From NCBI GenBank assembly GCA_050953505.1, contig JBMNMU010000001.1, forward strand, positions 186,001 through 250,000: a stretch of 64,000 nt of DNA, read 5' to 3'. The notes under the pieces are model-generated. The model did no database searches. It was not told the origin of the DNA and saw only the letters and a program-made list of their open reading frames with translations. The position numbers were made by a program, and so were the translations under genes. Source of the DNA: JBMNMU01 sp050953505. Lineage in GTDB: Bacteria > Bacillota > Clostridia > Peptostreptococcales > Anaerovoracaceae. This document shows positions 1 to 8,219 of this stretch, piece by piece (position 1 is the stretch's first letter; every line of letters begins with the position of its first letter).

Positions 1-243
1 CTCCGGCCGGATCTGCCCGGGTTCATGCACCACCGTCAGGTGCAGCACCACCAGATCATTGCCCTCGGGCGTCCACCCGATCCTCTGCCCCAGCCAGTGC
101 AGCGGTTTATCATCCCGAAAAATCCGGGTCAAAAATCCTTGGTGCGTCCATTCGATCCGGTCACCCTTCTCAACCGGAACCATCATCGTCCTGGCCTCAC
201 CGTTTCGTAATCGTTCTATGCCATACACCACAATCTTTTCCAT
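1..243 (-). CDS. Phage protein of unknown function, copy 1 (3' end outside window)
   Basis: This is the 81-codon N-terminal part of the gene found complete at 2052-2462. The reading frame leaves the window on the left. The ATG at 243 is preceded by a good Shine-Dalgarno site, GGAGA, at 249-253; the second copy has GAAGA at the same place because of a single base change. I do not recognise the family. The protein starts MEKIVVYGIERL and is rich in charged residues. It belongs to the minus-strand chain of small early phage genes downstream of the primase. Confidence 0.6.
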   Translation of the reverse strand, partial: MEKIVVYGIERLRNGEARTMMVPVEKGDRIEWTHQGFLTRIFRDDKPLHWLGQRIGWTPEGNDLVVLHLTVVHEPGQIRPE

Positions 244-314
244 CAAAATCTCCTTTTTTGTCATTGCGAGCCTGCGACGCACTCCCCGAACCGTCAGCGG
301 AGCGGGGATCAATC

Positions 315-503
315 TCACAAATTCCACTTCTCCTCAAACTCACTCTGCCGATCCATCAACCACTTCCACCGTTCCCTGGCCTCCTGCTCTTCCCGCGTCG
401 GGCACGGGCTGGACCAGTTGCACTTCGGCTCCAGCGCCTCCAACGATTTCAACCGCACCTCAGCTGCAGCATTCTCCCTTTCAAATTCTTCCTTATTGCA
501 CAT
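315..503 (-). CDS. Small charged phage protein, copy 1
   Basis: A 62-aa ORF starting MCNKEEFEREN, rich in Glu, Lys and Arg and likely helical. The ATG at 503 has a perfect GGAGG five bases upstream, which favours it over an in-frame TTG 12 bases earlier. It is repeated with identical protein sequence at 2534-2722. It lies between the duplicated gene at 1-243 and the possible membrane ORF at 540-893. I do not recognise the family; a small early phage protein is the most I can say. Confidence 0.6.
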   Translation of the reverse strand: MCNKEEFERENAAAEVRLKSLEALEPKCNWSSPCPTREEQEARERWKWLMDRQSEFEEKWNL

Positions 504-539
504 GTTTTCCTCCAATCCTTTCCTTTCAACTTTAAACTT

Positions 540-893
540 TCACCTGCACCCGTGTAGGAGTGTATATTCACCCTTTTCGAGTGTAGTTTCTTTACCCAAA
601 AAACCTTCACAGACATCATTCACCAAAAGCATCAGAATCACCCCTAAAACCGCCATGGCAAAAAATTCTCGGTATCGCTTAGAAACCTTCAATAAATAAC
701 ATATATACATATAAAATTGATTAAATAAGCCATTTTGATATGATCCAGGCCTATGTAAATTGCCTCGTCTGTGTAGGAGTGTAGGTTGTGTATATTTTCC
801 AGGGTTGTGTAGAATATTTTGTTTTGTATTTCCCATCGTCGCACATGACAAAACAAATTTTCTTTCGGTCTCCAGGGCATAAAAAAACTTCAT
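540..893 (-). CDS. Possible membrane protein, copy 1
   Basis: A 117-aa ORF from an ATG at 893 with AGGAG 8 bases upstream. It has one plausible transmembrane segment near the C-terminus (around MAVLGVILMLLV). The middle of the ORF has an odd composition, rich in Asn, Tyr and His, and the DNA there is AT-rich, unlike the neighbouring genes. It could be partly non-coding leader sequence. An identical ORF except for one residue is at 2759-3112. Confidence 0.35.
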   Translation of the reverse strand: MKFFYALETERKFVLSCATMGNTKQNILHNPGKYTQPTLLHRRGNLHRPGSYQNGLFNQFYMYICYLLKVSKRYREFFAMAVLGVILMLLVNDVCEGFLGKETTLEKGEYTLLHGCR

Positions 894-910
894 AATATTC
901 ACTCCTTCAC

Positions 911-987
911 TTAAAACGGTATCTTTTCCTGTTTTTGAGCATTTTTCTTTCCTTTTTCGATGTTTTCCCGGATCAAATCCACATCCA
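911..987 (-). pseudogene. Primase 3'-end fragment at the duplication breakpoint
   Basis: The last ~25 codons of the primase/helicase (ending KKNAQKQEKIPF) are repeated here, detached from the rest of the gene. Upstream of ~988 the sequence switches to the region downstream of the gene at 1015-1509. This marks the breakpoint of the tandem duplication: the repeated unit runs from the primase tail to just past that gene. Confidence 0.85.
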
Positions 988-1014
988 CCAGCTCATTTTC
1001 TATCCTTTCAGCTT

Positions 1015-1509
1015 TCAGCTATCAGCTATGCCTAAACCCACACCCATCTTCGCCATCCAATCTGCCAGAACCAGGGTGATCACATGCCCGTCTACATCCA
1101 CCGTCTTCCCATCATGCACCGCCATGTCCGCCCCGATCCAGGCCGTGTCCGGCCAAACATCATAAAACGCATAGTAATACCAGGCGCAGGTCTTCACCGC
1201 AGTGCTCACACGGTCATCCCTTTTAAAAAGAACCCAAATCACCACGCATTGGTCTTTGATAATATTTACAAGGTTTTCATACTTCACGATCTGCCCCCGC
1301 AGCGGCCACAGGATCACCCCGTGCTGGATCCCGGCCTCGGTATATCGCTGGGTGATCACCGCATCCGCGCTCTCCCATGGGATCGAAACCAGCCGTTGAT
1401 CCCATGCCTTCTGAAAAGCACGCTCATCACCGCTCAAAAAGTGCACCCGCCGCCAGCACTCGTGGTTCAACGTATCCTCCAGCACAACCACACCGTTATC
1501 TCCTGCCAT
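1015..1509 (-). CDS. Phage protein of unknown function
   Basis: A 164-aa protein starting MAGDNGVVVLEDTLN. The ATG at 1509 overlaps the stop of the upstream LexA-type gene (TAATG) and has GGAG upstream, so it is probably translationally coupled. I see no family motif I can name; the sequence is rich in Trp and acidic residues (for example VWPDTAWIGADMAVHDG). It is the last gene before the duplication breakpoint. Confidence 0.55.
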   Translation of the reverse strand: MAGDNGVVVLEDTLNHECWRRVHFLSGDERAFQKAWDQRLVSIPWESADAVITQRYTEAGIQHGVILWPLRGQIVKYENLVNIIKDQCVVIWVLFKRDDRVSTAVKTCAWYYYAFYDVWPDTAWIGADMAVHDGKTVDVDGHVITLVLADWMAKMGVGLGIADS

Positions 1510-1757
1510 TATGCAGCTCCATACATATCTGGCGGATACCAACACCCGCCCACCACCTCGATAACCCGGATGTTCCCCACTTGCTGCGGGCGGGCGATCT
1601 TGCCTTCATCCTCCAGCTTCTCCAGGTGATAAGCAACCATGCTCGTCGTCGTAAGCCCCGTCCCCAGCATCATTTCCCGGTACGTCGGACTGTTCCCATC
1701 GTGCGTCGACTTATAATCCACTATAAACTCAAACAGCTTTTCTCTCATTTCACACAT
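1509..1757 (-). CDS. LexA-type winged-helix DNA-binding protein
   Basis: An 82-aa protein that matches the N-terminal LexA DNA-binding domain in pattern: a FIVDYKSTHDGNSPTYREM segment, a helix-turn-helix (GLTTTSMVAYHLEKLEDEGKI) and a basic wing. It has no autoprotease domain, so it is a stand-alone DNA-binding domain and probably a phage regulator. The ATG at 1757 is preceded by GAGGG and overlaps the end of the upstream gene by 8 bp. LexA homology is inferred from motif pattern only. Confidence 0.7.
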   Translation of the reverse strand: MCEMREKLFEFIVDYKSTHDGNSPTYREMMLGTGLTTTSMVAYHLEKLEDEGKIARPQQVGNIRVIEVVGGCWYPPDMYGAA

Positions 1758-2055
1758 AATCCCTCGCTTTTTCTTTTTCCGTTTTCGGTCTCCCGTCTCC
1801 GGTCCTTCTCCAATACCCCCTATCCCGCTTTTCAACCGTCACCCAATCCACCCCCAGCGCCTCAAACACATCCTTTTCTTCGGGCGTCTCCATCGCCTCT
1901 CTAGTCGGGATGGCAAACGGACCTTCCCCGTCAACCAGCCGCCACACCCGGCCTTCATTCACAGTCCGGCAGCTCATCCGCCCGCCCCCCTTTTGCCGGT
2001 CCGTCACCAGCCACTGGCTGAAGTCCGCGCTCCCCGTCCGCAGCGTAAAGATCAC
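1750..2055 (-). CDS. Phage protein of unknown function
   Basis: A 101-aa protein. The start chosen is the GTG at 2055, which overlaps the stop codon of the upstream gene as GTGA, a usual sign of coupled translation. The alternative ATG at 2142 would overlap the upstream gene by 91 bp. The sequence begins VIFTLRTGSADFSQWLV and ends in a basic tail. No recognisable family. It belongs to a chain of four overlapping small genes. Confidence 0.5.
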   Translation of the reverse strand: MIFTLRTGSADFSQWLVTDRQKGGGRMSCRTVNEGRVWRLVDGEGPFAIPTREAMETPEEKDVFEALGVDWVTVEKRDRGYWRRTGDGRPKTEKEKARDYV

Positions 2056-2462
2056 CGCCTGCGGATGCTCCCCGCATCTGCTGCCTCCGTCTCCACAAAA
2101 ATCCGATTCACCCCACAGGTGATCCGCCAGGCCGCTTTCCATAATCGTTCCGCACCAAAAGCCGATCCAAACGCCCCTCGTAAATCTTCAAGCGTCTCAA
2201 AGCCCTCATCGGCCAGCTCCTCCGGCCGGATCTGCCCGGGTTCATGCACCACCGTCAGGTGCAGCACCACCAGATCATTGCCCTCGGGCGTCCACCCGAT
2301 CCTCTGCCCCAGCCAGTGCAGCGGTTTATCATCCCGAAAAATCCGGGTCAAAAATCCTTGGTGCGTCCATTCGATCCGGTCACCCTTCTCAACCGGCACC
2401 ATCATCGTCCTGGCCTCACCGTTTCGTAATCGTTCTATGCCATACACCACAATCTTTTCCAT
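2052..2462 (-). CDS. Phage protein of unknown function, copy 2 (complete)
   Basis: A 136-aa protein starting MEKIVVYGIERL; the copy at 1-243 is its N-terminal part. Upstream in-frame ATGs at 2483 and 2546 exist, but the strong GGAGA in copy 1 in front of the ATG used here supports this start. In this copy the ribosome site is weakened to GAAGA by one substitution (2471). The C-terminus is arginine-rich. No family recognised. Confidence 0.55.
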   Translation of the reverse strand: MEKIVVYGIERLRNGEARTMMVPVEKGDRIEWTHQGFLTRIFRDDKPLHWLGQRIGWTPEGNDLVVLHLTVVHEPGQIRPEELADEGFETLEDLRGAFGSAFGAERLWKAAWRITCGVNRIFVETEAADAGSIRRR

Positions 2463-2533
2463 CAAAATCTTCTTTTTTGTCATTGCGAGCCTGCGACGCA
2501 CTCCCCGAACCGTCAGCGGAGCGGGGATCAATC

Positions 2534-2722
2534 TCACAAATTCCACTTCTCCTCAAACTCACTCTGCCGATCCATCAACCACTTCCACCGTTCCCTGGCC
2601 TCCTGCTCTTCCCGCGTCGGGCACGGGCTGGACCAGTTGCACTTCGGCTCCAGCGCCTCCAACGATTTCAACCGCACCTCAGCTGCAGCATTCTCCCTTT
2701 CAAATTCTTCCTTATTGCACAT
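2534..2722 (-). CDS. Small charged phage protein, copy 2
   Basis: The same 62-aa protein as at 315-503, with the same GGAGG ribosome site. It lies directly downstream of the possible membrane ORF and the primase on the minus strand, and upstream of the gene at 2052-2462. Function unknown. Confidence 0.6.
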   Translation of the reverse strand: MCNKEEFERENAAAEVRLKSLEALEPKCNWSSPCPTREEQEARERWKWLMDRQSEFEEKWNL

Positions 2723-2758
2723 GTTTTCCTCCAATCCTTTCCTTTCAACTTTAAACTT

Positions 2759-3112
2759 TCACCTGCACCCGTGTAGGAGTGTATATTCACCCTTTTCGAG
2801 TGTAGTTTCTTTACCCAAAAAACCTTCACATACATCATTCACCAAAAGCATCAGAATCACCCCTAAAACCGCCATGGCAAAAAATTCTCGGTATCGCTTA
2901 GAAACCTTCAATAAATAACATATATACATATAAAATTGATTAAATAAGCCATTTTGATATGATCCAGGCCTATGTAAATTGCCTCGTCTGTGTAGGAGTG
3001 TAGGTTGTGTATATTTTCCAGGGTTGTGTAGAATATTTTGTTTTGTATTTCCCATCGTCGCACATGACAAAACAAATTTTCTTTCGGTCTCCAGGGCATA
3101 AAAAAACTTCAT
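2759..3112 (-). CDS. Possible membrane protein, copy 2
   Basis: A 117-aa ORF identical to 540-893 except for one residue (Val-Cys-Glu versus Met-Cys-Glu near the C-terminus, from the substitution at 2831). It starts 18 bp after the primase stop, with AGGAG upstream. There is one candidate transmembrane segment. The AT-rich centre makes coding status uncertain. Confidence 0.35.
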   Translation of the reverse strand: MKFFYALETERKFVLSCATMGNTKQNILHNPGKYTQPTLLHRRGNLHRPGSYQNGLFNQFYMYICYLLKVSKRYREFFAMAVLGVILMLLVNDVCEGFLGKETTLEKGEYTLLHGCR

Positions 3113-3129
3113 AATATTCACTCCTTCAC

Positions 3130-5931
3130 TTAAAACGGTATCTTTTCCTGTTTTTGAGCATTTTTCTTTCCTTTTTCGATGTTTTCCCGGATCAAATCCA
3201 CATCCACACCGTATCTTTTCGCCAAACCCTTCAGTCGGATCTCGTTTTCATCAAAGTAATATGCAATCCCTGTGTTTTTCCGCCCGCCAGGCACCAATCC
3301 CAAATCGTTTTTCATATAACGCCCTACACCCGGGCTGGTCAGCCGCTTCTTCCGCCGCGCTGATTGCCCTTCTTCCTCGTCGTCATCCTGGACGTTTTCC
3401 AGGTCGATCAGCTCATTCGCAATCTTGGCCACGTCCCCCGGGTGCGTGTACCGCCGCCCGTCCGCATCCACCTGGGTGTGTTCCTTCTGTAAATCCTCAT
3501 ACAGCCAGATCTTCCACAGCGCTTCCACCACCTTCGCAAATACCGTCATTGACCGGCCCAGGATGATGTCCTGGTTATACGCTCGCAGTAGGCTCCGGAT
3601 CTCCGCTTTCAGTGCATCGTCCCCCTTGGCCAGCCGCAGCAGCGAAGTCGTAACCTGGTTCAACCGGCTCGAGATTTCCAGATCGATATCCTCTTCATCG
3701 ATCTCAATCTCCGGCTCCCAGTTCGTCAGCCGCCAGCGCAGACACATATTCCGGATTTCTCGCGCATGCTGCCGCATTTCATTATTCATCGTTAGCTTGA
3801 CCCCCGCCTCCTTCAGCTCGATCGGCTCCCTGGGGATCAGGTTCATCGTCAACGACCGGGTCGCCACCGCATCGTCTTTAAATTCCTTCCGCATGGCGAT
3901 CAGCTTCGGGCAAAATGTCGAAAACGGCTGCACCACGAATATCCGTTCCCCGTTCCGATCCCTCGCCTCCACTGTCCGGCTGATCGGGTTGCCCTTCATC
4001 GCCCCCAGGTTCAAGAACTTGATGATGTCATTCGCCATATCGCCGCCGTCGTGCAGGTCCGCTTCATCGATGAACACCGTCCCTCGATACATCTCCGTCG
4101 CCCTGAAGAACGTGCTGGCCGTGTTGGCCCCACTTGCCGTCATCATCCGGTAACAAACATGCCCCACCCGCCGCATCATCTCGCTCTTCCCCGATCCGGG
4201 CTCGCCCACCGCCCGCAGGTAGGGCAGCGCATTGAACGCGTCATAAATCCACGTCAGCAGCACGTAATAAGCCACCAGCTTGGGCCATACCGTATCCGGC
4301 CACAAATACACCGACCGAATATACGCCTCAATGATCGCCACCAGCTCCCTGGTCGATTTCACCGGCCCTAATTTCGATGGGAACAGCACCACTTCCTGCT
4401 TTACAAACGCATTTGGCTCGCTCGGGTAATAGCGCACACCGTCGATGTCCACGTATGGCTTCTCACCGATCTCGCCTTCGGGATTGCGGTACGCCAGCCT
4501 GGCCTGGTCCTGCTCCGGATCATATAGATACTCGATCAGCCACCCGTTGATGATCCCGCCCAGCGTTTCCCCCTCCACCAGCGTTTTCAGGTCCCGTTGT
4601 TCCGCTGTTTGCCTGACGGCCTTCAACATGTTCTGAAAATCCCGCACCCCGATATTCAGCGCTTTGGCCAGTGACGCCCGGTACTGTGCGATCACCACAT
4701 CGTCCATTCGCGCCACCAGCTCCATCGCTATTCGTGTAGCCTCCTCCCCATGGGCACCGGTAAGTTGGCCCGCCTGGACGCACACCATCTCCACCCAGGT
4801 CTCAGCCCCTGCCAGCTTATCCCGTACACGCTCCCTTTGCAGCTCATCGTCAATCCCAGCCGCCGCCAGGCTCTTCAGCCAGTCGTTGGCATCCCTGTCG
4901 CCCTCCCGGCTGTGTTCATCACCCCAGCTCACAATCCTGATCAGCGGGTCACTGATCTTCTCCAAATTCTTTCGAGCGGATGTCTCCCCGGCCTTGTCAG
5001 AGTCCATCGCCAGGTATAGCGCCCTGTTTTTGTTCAGCTTGCGGATCAGATCCTCATTGATCGATGTCCCTGCCAGCGCTACCGCCGGGATACCCCACTG
5101 TGCCAGCGTGATTGCGCAGGCTTGTCCCTCTACAATCACGGTCTCAAATGCCTCAGGGCACCATTCTGTGTTGAAATACGCCTGTCTTGGGCCTGCCAGC
5201 GTCTCAGGGATGTTGTAATGCGTCTTCTCATGCACGCCGCGTCCCGAAAAATACAACACCAGACCGTACTGCATATGGGGATAAACCAGCATATCCCGCC
5301 CAATCAGCCCGGGGATCGCCCCCTTCTGCACCCACTTCTCACTAACCGCTACTCCATGCTTTTCGCCCCAAGATTTTACGTTACCCGTCCACCCGAGGAT
5401 GCCAACAGCAGCAGGAGCATCCAATTGCACACCTTCATATGAAAACTCATTCTTTAGATCCTTGATTAGCGCATCCCTGTTGGACCACTGGCCTGAATAT
5501 CCCAGGTTTGCCTGTGCAATCGTCTCATCGGTCCATCCACGGCTTTTTACATAGGTCAGGGCGTCAGCATCGGCCAGCAGCCACTTATGAAACACCCTGG
5601 CAGCCGCTGTGAACGCATCCTGGCGTGCTCGCGTGGTCATCCTCGTCTTCATATCCTGATGACCCCAATCCGGGTCAGGCAACCCTGCCATCCGGCATAG
5701 GATTTCAACCGCTCCCTTGAAATCCGCACCCTTACGCTTCATCACCCAGCTGAAAATGTCACCGTGCTCATCAGAGCTGTTCCAGTGGTAGGCTTGTGCC
5801 CGCAAATCAACCACCAAGCTGTCATGCTGGCTGTCCCTGCGATACCTCCCTGTCCCTTCCAGGTGGTACCCATCCGCCTCTATCACCTGCTCGATGGTTA
5901 GTTTGCTCTTCAATTCTTCAACGATATCCAT
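3130..5931 (-). CDS. Phage primase/helicase with Toprim and P-loop domains
   Basis: A 933-aa replication protein. The N-terminus (residues ~1-90) resembles a CHC2-type primase zinc region (IEADGYHLEGTGRYRR, HGDIFSWVM) but lacks the usual cysteines. A Toprim domain follows, with VEGQACAITLAQWG at ~267, MDSDKAGE at ~308 and DANDWLK after it. The C-terminal half is a P-loop ATPase: Walker A GEPGSGKS at ~575 and Walker B VFIDEADLHDG at ~620, as in phage D5/DUF927-like helicases. It probably makes primers and unwinds DNA at the phage fork. The ATG at 5931 has GAGGAA upstream and overlaps the previous gene by 22 bp. The primase and helicase roles follow from the families; the order of domains is seen directly. 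Confidence 0.85.
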   Translation of the reverse strand: MDIVEELKSKLTIEQVIEADGYHLEGTGRYRRDSQHDSLVVDLRAQAYHWNSSDEHGDIFSWVMKRKGADFKGAVEILCRMAGLPDPDWGHQDMKTRMTTRARQDAFTAAARVFHKWLLADADALTYVKSRGWTDETIAQANLGYSGQWSNRDALIKDLKNEFSYEGVQLDAPAAVGILGWTGNVKSWGEKHGVAVSEKWVQKGAIPGLIGRDMLVYPHMQYGLVLYFSGRGVHEKTHYNIPETLAGPRQAYFNTEWCPEAFETVIVEGQACAITLAQWGIPAVALAGTSINEDLIRKLNKNRALYLAMDSDKAGETSARKNLEKISDPLIRIVSWGDEHSREGDRDANDWLKSLAAAGIDDELQRERVRDKLAGAETWVEMVCVQAGQLTGAHGEEATRIAMELVARMDDVVIAQYRASLAKALNIGVRDFQNMLKAVRQTAEQRDLKTLVEGETLGGIINGWLIEYLYDPEQDQARLAYRNPEGEIGEKPYVDIDGVRYYPSEPNAFVKQEVVLFPSKLGPVKSTRELVAIIEAYIRSVYLWPDTVWPKLVAYYVLLTWIYDAFNALPYLRAVGEPGSGKSEMMRRVGHVCYRMMTASGANTASTFFRATEMYRGTVFIDEADLHDGGDMANDIIKFLNLGAMKGNPISRTVEARDRNGERIFVVQPFSTFCPKLIAMRKEFKDDAVATRSLTMNLIPREPIELKEAGVKLTMNNEMRQHAREIRNMCLRWRLTNWEPEIEIDEEDIDLEISSRLNQVTTSLLRLAKGDDALKAEIRSLLRAYNQDIILGRSMTVFAKVVEALWKIWLYEDLQKEHTQVDADGRRYTHPGDVAKIANELIDLENVQDDDEEEGQSARRKKRLTSPGVGRYMKNDLGLVPGGRKNTGIAYYFDENEIRLKGLAKRYGVDVDLIRENIEKGKKNAQKQEKIPF

Positions 5932-6173
5932 AACGTTTCCTCTAAAATTGCTGCGATTATCTGGAGCCCTAACTCAGCCGGGTCCAGCTTTTTCACGATA
6001 AAAACAGGCCACCCCCCGCCCGACAGCCGCCAAACCTGCCCTAATTCCAGTTCCGATAATAACCAGTTATCGGAAGTGATCGACGCCACGACCGCTTTTC
6101 TACGCACACAGCCAGGCGTACCCCTCCCCCCAATGTAAATGTGAAGTTTTGGAATTTTTCTGCTACTTGTCAC
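5910..6173 (-). CDS. Small phage protein of unknown function
   Basis: An 87-aa ORF starting at a GTG (6173) that overlaps the stop of the upstream gene by 11 bp, and overlapping the primase start by 22 bp. The tight overlaps suggest a coupled early operon. The sequence (for example LELGQVWRLSGGGWPVFIVKKLD) has no motif I can name. Confidence 0.45.
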   Translation of the reverse strand: MTSSRKIPKLHIYIGGRGTPGCVRRKAVVASITSDNWLLSELELGQVWRLSGGGWPVFIVKKLDPAELGLQIIAAILEETLWISLKN

Positions 6174-6426
6174 AGAGACCTCCGTGGCAGCCGAACACGC
6201 ACGGGTTACTTGCTTTGATCATGTCCTGTGTGTGGTTGAGTAGGTACTTGAGATGGGATAGATCATCCAAGGCGGGACCCCACATAGGCCCCTGCCCGGT
6301 GTAATCAATCGCTGATCCAACCCGGAAGGTGAGAAGGTCGATCAGGAACAGGGCGTTGCCAAGGCATGCCAGCTGACCCTCCAACCCCTCACGCCTGATT
6401 TCAACTTCTCTTGTTGGCCTGGCCAC
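6163..6426 (-). CDS. Small phage protein of unknown function
   Basis: An 87-aa ORF starting at GTG 6426, which has GGGAGG seven bases upstream. The longer version from ATG 6477 would overlap the membrane protein gene more deeply and lacks a better ribosome site. The C-terminus has a small Cys/His group (CVFGCHGGLCDK), possibly metal-binding. Function not recognised. Confidence 0.45.
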   Translation of the reverse strand: MARPTREVEIRREGLEGQLACLGNALFLIDLLTFRVGSAIDYTGQGPMWGPALDDLSHLKYLLNHTQDMIKASNPCVFGCHGGLCDK

Positions 6427-6730
6427 GCAGCTGCCTCCCTTCTTCTTCTGCAATATCCGCACGGCCACGGGCTTCAATGGACGCGTCCAGGACGTGCAAC
6501 AGGATCACTGTCAGCCCACCGCAGACCACCACAGACCACACCAGGACCAGGTTGCTCCAATCCTCCTGGACGACCCACAGCACCGACAGCGGGCCCACCA
6601 GCGCCAGCACACCGAGTACATACCTGGCCAGCACCGGCAGATCCCGACGGAACAACCCCCGCCATGGGAGATAATGCAGCAAGGCCATCAGGACACAGGT
6701 AAATAACACAGCCACAACACCATCAAACAT
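6401..6730 (-). CDS. Small phage membrane protein
   Basis: A 109-aa protein with about three hydrophobic segments (near residues 3-20, 36-55 and 62-85) and a charged C-terminal tail (EARGRADIAEEEGRQLRG). The start MFDGVVAVLF at 6730 has AAGGA upstream and is preferred over the ATG at 6799. It could be a holin-like or superinfection-exclusion type protein, but nothing in the sequence decides that. Confidence 0.5.
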   Translation of the reverse strand: MFDGVVAVLFTCVLMALLHYLPWRGLFRRDLPVLARYVLGVLALVGPLSVLWVVQEDWSNLVLVWSVVVCGGLTVILLHVLDASIEARGRADIAEEEGRQLRGQANKRS

Positions 6731-6812
6731 CAATAAATCCTTTGCTAATCCAGGCCGAAACAACCGGCATAACAAACCGGGTGAGCTCCCCCAGCCCACC
6801 CGGGATCAAACA

Positions 6813-7820
6813 TCAAATCGATAGCATCTCGCAGACCTTACCCCAGCTCTCATCCTTGCGTCCGCCCACCTGAAACAGGTACCGGGATGTGGTCCGCAGG
6901 TCGCTGTGACCCAGGAAGCTGCTGATCAGCCGCACATCATCGCCCGCCTCAGCCCGCAGCATCGCTGCTGTGTGACGCAGGTCGTGCACCCGCACCAGGT
7001 CGGGATCCAGCCCGGCCATCCGAGCGTACTTTTTGACCAGGTCCCGCACATAACGGCTGCTGAGCGGACGCCCAGGGTCGTGCTCCACACCCGGGAAGTG
7101 CCTGGCATGATCGCTCAGTGCGGTAAAGATGTAATCCTCAGCGTGCATATCATCCAGCCGTGAAGACGAAGACAACCAATCGGTTATGGCCAAGAAAACA
7201 GCAGCAGGCAACTCGTAACGACCACTCGTACACCCCTTGCCCTGCCACCGGTACCAGATCCGCCCGTCACGCTGCTCCAGGTCACCCCAGCGCAGGTTGA
7301 TCACCTCGCTGTTGCGGCGGCCGGTGAGCACAAAAGCCAGGATCAGCGCATAATCCCGCTTGCCCTGGGCTGTGGTCCGGTCGATCGCATCCAGCAGGGC
7401 CTTGACCGAGTCAACACTCAGCGGATGGGCCTTGCCATAGGCCAGGACCTTGGGCCGCTGGACTGCCTTGGCCGGGTTGTAGTGGTGCAGGGGCATCTCG
7501 ACCCCGTCCACAAAATCCATGTACTGCTGCTTGGCATAGGAAAAGAAACTGGAAACGGCAGCCAACCGCTGCTGGACCGTGCTCTCAGAATATCCCTTGC
7601 GCAGCTCGGCCGCCCAGGCCTCGATGTCCGCCGAACCCATCTCCCAGGGCATCTTGCCCGTGAAGTCCATCAGCATCTCCCAGGCCAGCTCATACGCCCG
7701 GCGGGTGTTGCCCGCCTTGCTCGACAGCCACAACCCAAAGGCGTTGGCCCACTTGTCATTGGTGGTGGCCTCACGCACATCCAGCCGCTGCGCCTCTTTC
7801 ACATTCAATAAGTTCTCCAT
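6813..7820 (-). CDS. Tyrosine recombinase (phage integrase family) 1
   Basis: A 335-aa site-specific recombinase. The N-terminal ~110 residues look like a SAM-like core-binding domain. The catalytic domain carries the expected residues: Arg in LTGRRNSE (~168), Lys in WQGKGC, HDLRHTAA (~278), and GHSDLRTTSRY with the nucleophilic Tyr at ~313. All catalytic positions seem intact. It lies next to the XRE-type repressor gene, the usual place for a temperate phage integrase. A second, different recombinase is 1 kb away on the other strand; this one may instead resolve multimers or act in excision. Confidence 0.9.
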   Translation of the reverse strand: MENLLNVKEAQRLDVREATTNDKWANAFGLWLSSKAGNTRRAYELAWEMLMDFTGKMPWEMGSADIEAWAAELRKGYSESTVQQRLAAVSSFFSYAKQQYMDFVDGVEMPLHHYNPAKAVQRPKVLAYGKAHPLSVDSVKALLDAIDRTTAQGKRDYALILAFVLTGRRNSEVINLRWGDLEQRDGRIWYRWQGKGCTSGRYELPAAVFLAITDWLSSSSRLDDMHAEDYIFTALSDHARHFPGVEHDPGRPLSSRYVRDLVKKYARMAGLDPDLVRVHDLRHTAAMLRAEAGDDVRLISSFLGHSDLRTTSRYLFQVGGRKDESWGKVCEMLSI

Positions 7821-7858
7821 GGCAGTCTCCTTTTATCCCTAATACCAGATCAAATGTG

Positions 7859-8119
7859 CTACTCTGTAGATGCCCACACCGAAGGGCGCAGCGCTGCCAG
7901 GCACTCGAGCGCAAAGTCGTACCGCCAGTCGTTGTAGGCCATCAGGACCGCAATCAGGAACATATAATCGGGCGTCTGAGCGCCCCGCTCCCAGTTTGAG
8001 ATCGCCTGTTTGGTCAAACTGACGCCAGGTAATTTAACACAGAGGCTCTCAGCGAAGTCCTCCTGGGTCAGATCGATCTCTTTGCGGTATTTTGTAACAA
8101 TTTTATTGATCATTATCAT
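7859..8119 (-). CDS. XRE-family repressor-like protein (minus-strand side of switch)
   Basis: An ~86-aa protein with a helix-turn-helix of Cro/CI type: YRKEIDLTQEDFAESL, then SLTKQAISNWERGAQTPDY. The start is uncertain; ATGs at 8119 and 8113 lack a strong ribosome site, and the longest frame begins at 8158. It is divergent from the second XRE gene at 8220, with about 100 bp between them. It probably controls the lysis-lysogeny decision. Confidence 0.75.
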   Translation of the reverse strand: MIMINKIVTKYRKEIDLTQEDFAESLCVKLPGVSLTKQAISNWERGAQTPDYMFLIAVLMAYNDWRYDFALECLAALRPSVWASTE

Positions 8120-8219
8120 CACTTGATTGAGAATAACAGTCTGTATATATATTATCAAATAAATTCTAAAAAGTCAATAGCCATTTACTTATTAATCAGG
8201 AATGCTTAGAATTGTTAAC
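8120..8219. promoter_or_regulatory. Divergent switch region with inverted-repeat operator candidate
   Basis: This AT-rich ~100-bp gap lies between two divergent XRE genes. An exact inverted repeat, AATTCTAA at 8162-8169 and TTAGAATT at 8206-8213, flanks the centre. The arms could be two half-operators for one or both regulators. TATATAT stretches on the left could serve as a -10 for the leftward gene. Operator function is inferred from position. Confidence 0.5.

Larger units (their letters stand above)
1..987. repeat. Tandem duplication, copy 1
   Basis: This copy is nearly identical to 2220-3206 at a constant offset of 2,219 bp. I see three substitutions: 178 a/2397 c, 252 c/2471 t and 612 g/2831 t. 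Identity ends at about 987, inside the last codons of the primase gene as seen in copy 2. The left end may run off the window, so more units could lie to the left. The copy carries the 5' part of one gene (1-243), a 62-aa ORF, a possible membrane ORF and a primase tail. Confidence 0.95.
2220..3206. repeat. Tandem duplication, copy 2
   Basis: Copy 2 of the 2,219-bp-spaced duplication. Unlike copy 1 it is continuous with the full primase gene at its right end and with the downstream gene chain at its left end, so it is probably the original arrangement. Three substitutions separate it from copy 1 over 987 bp. Confidence 0.95.
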
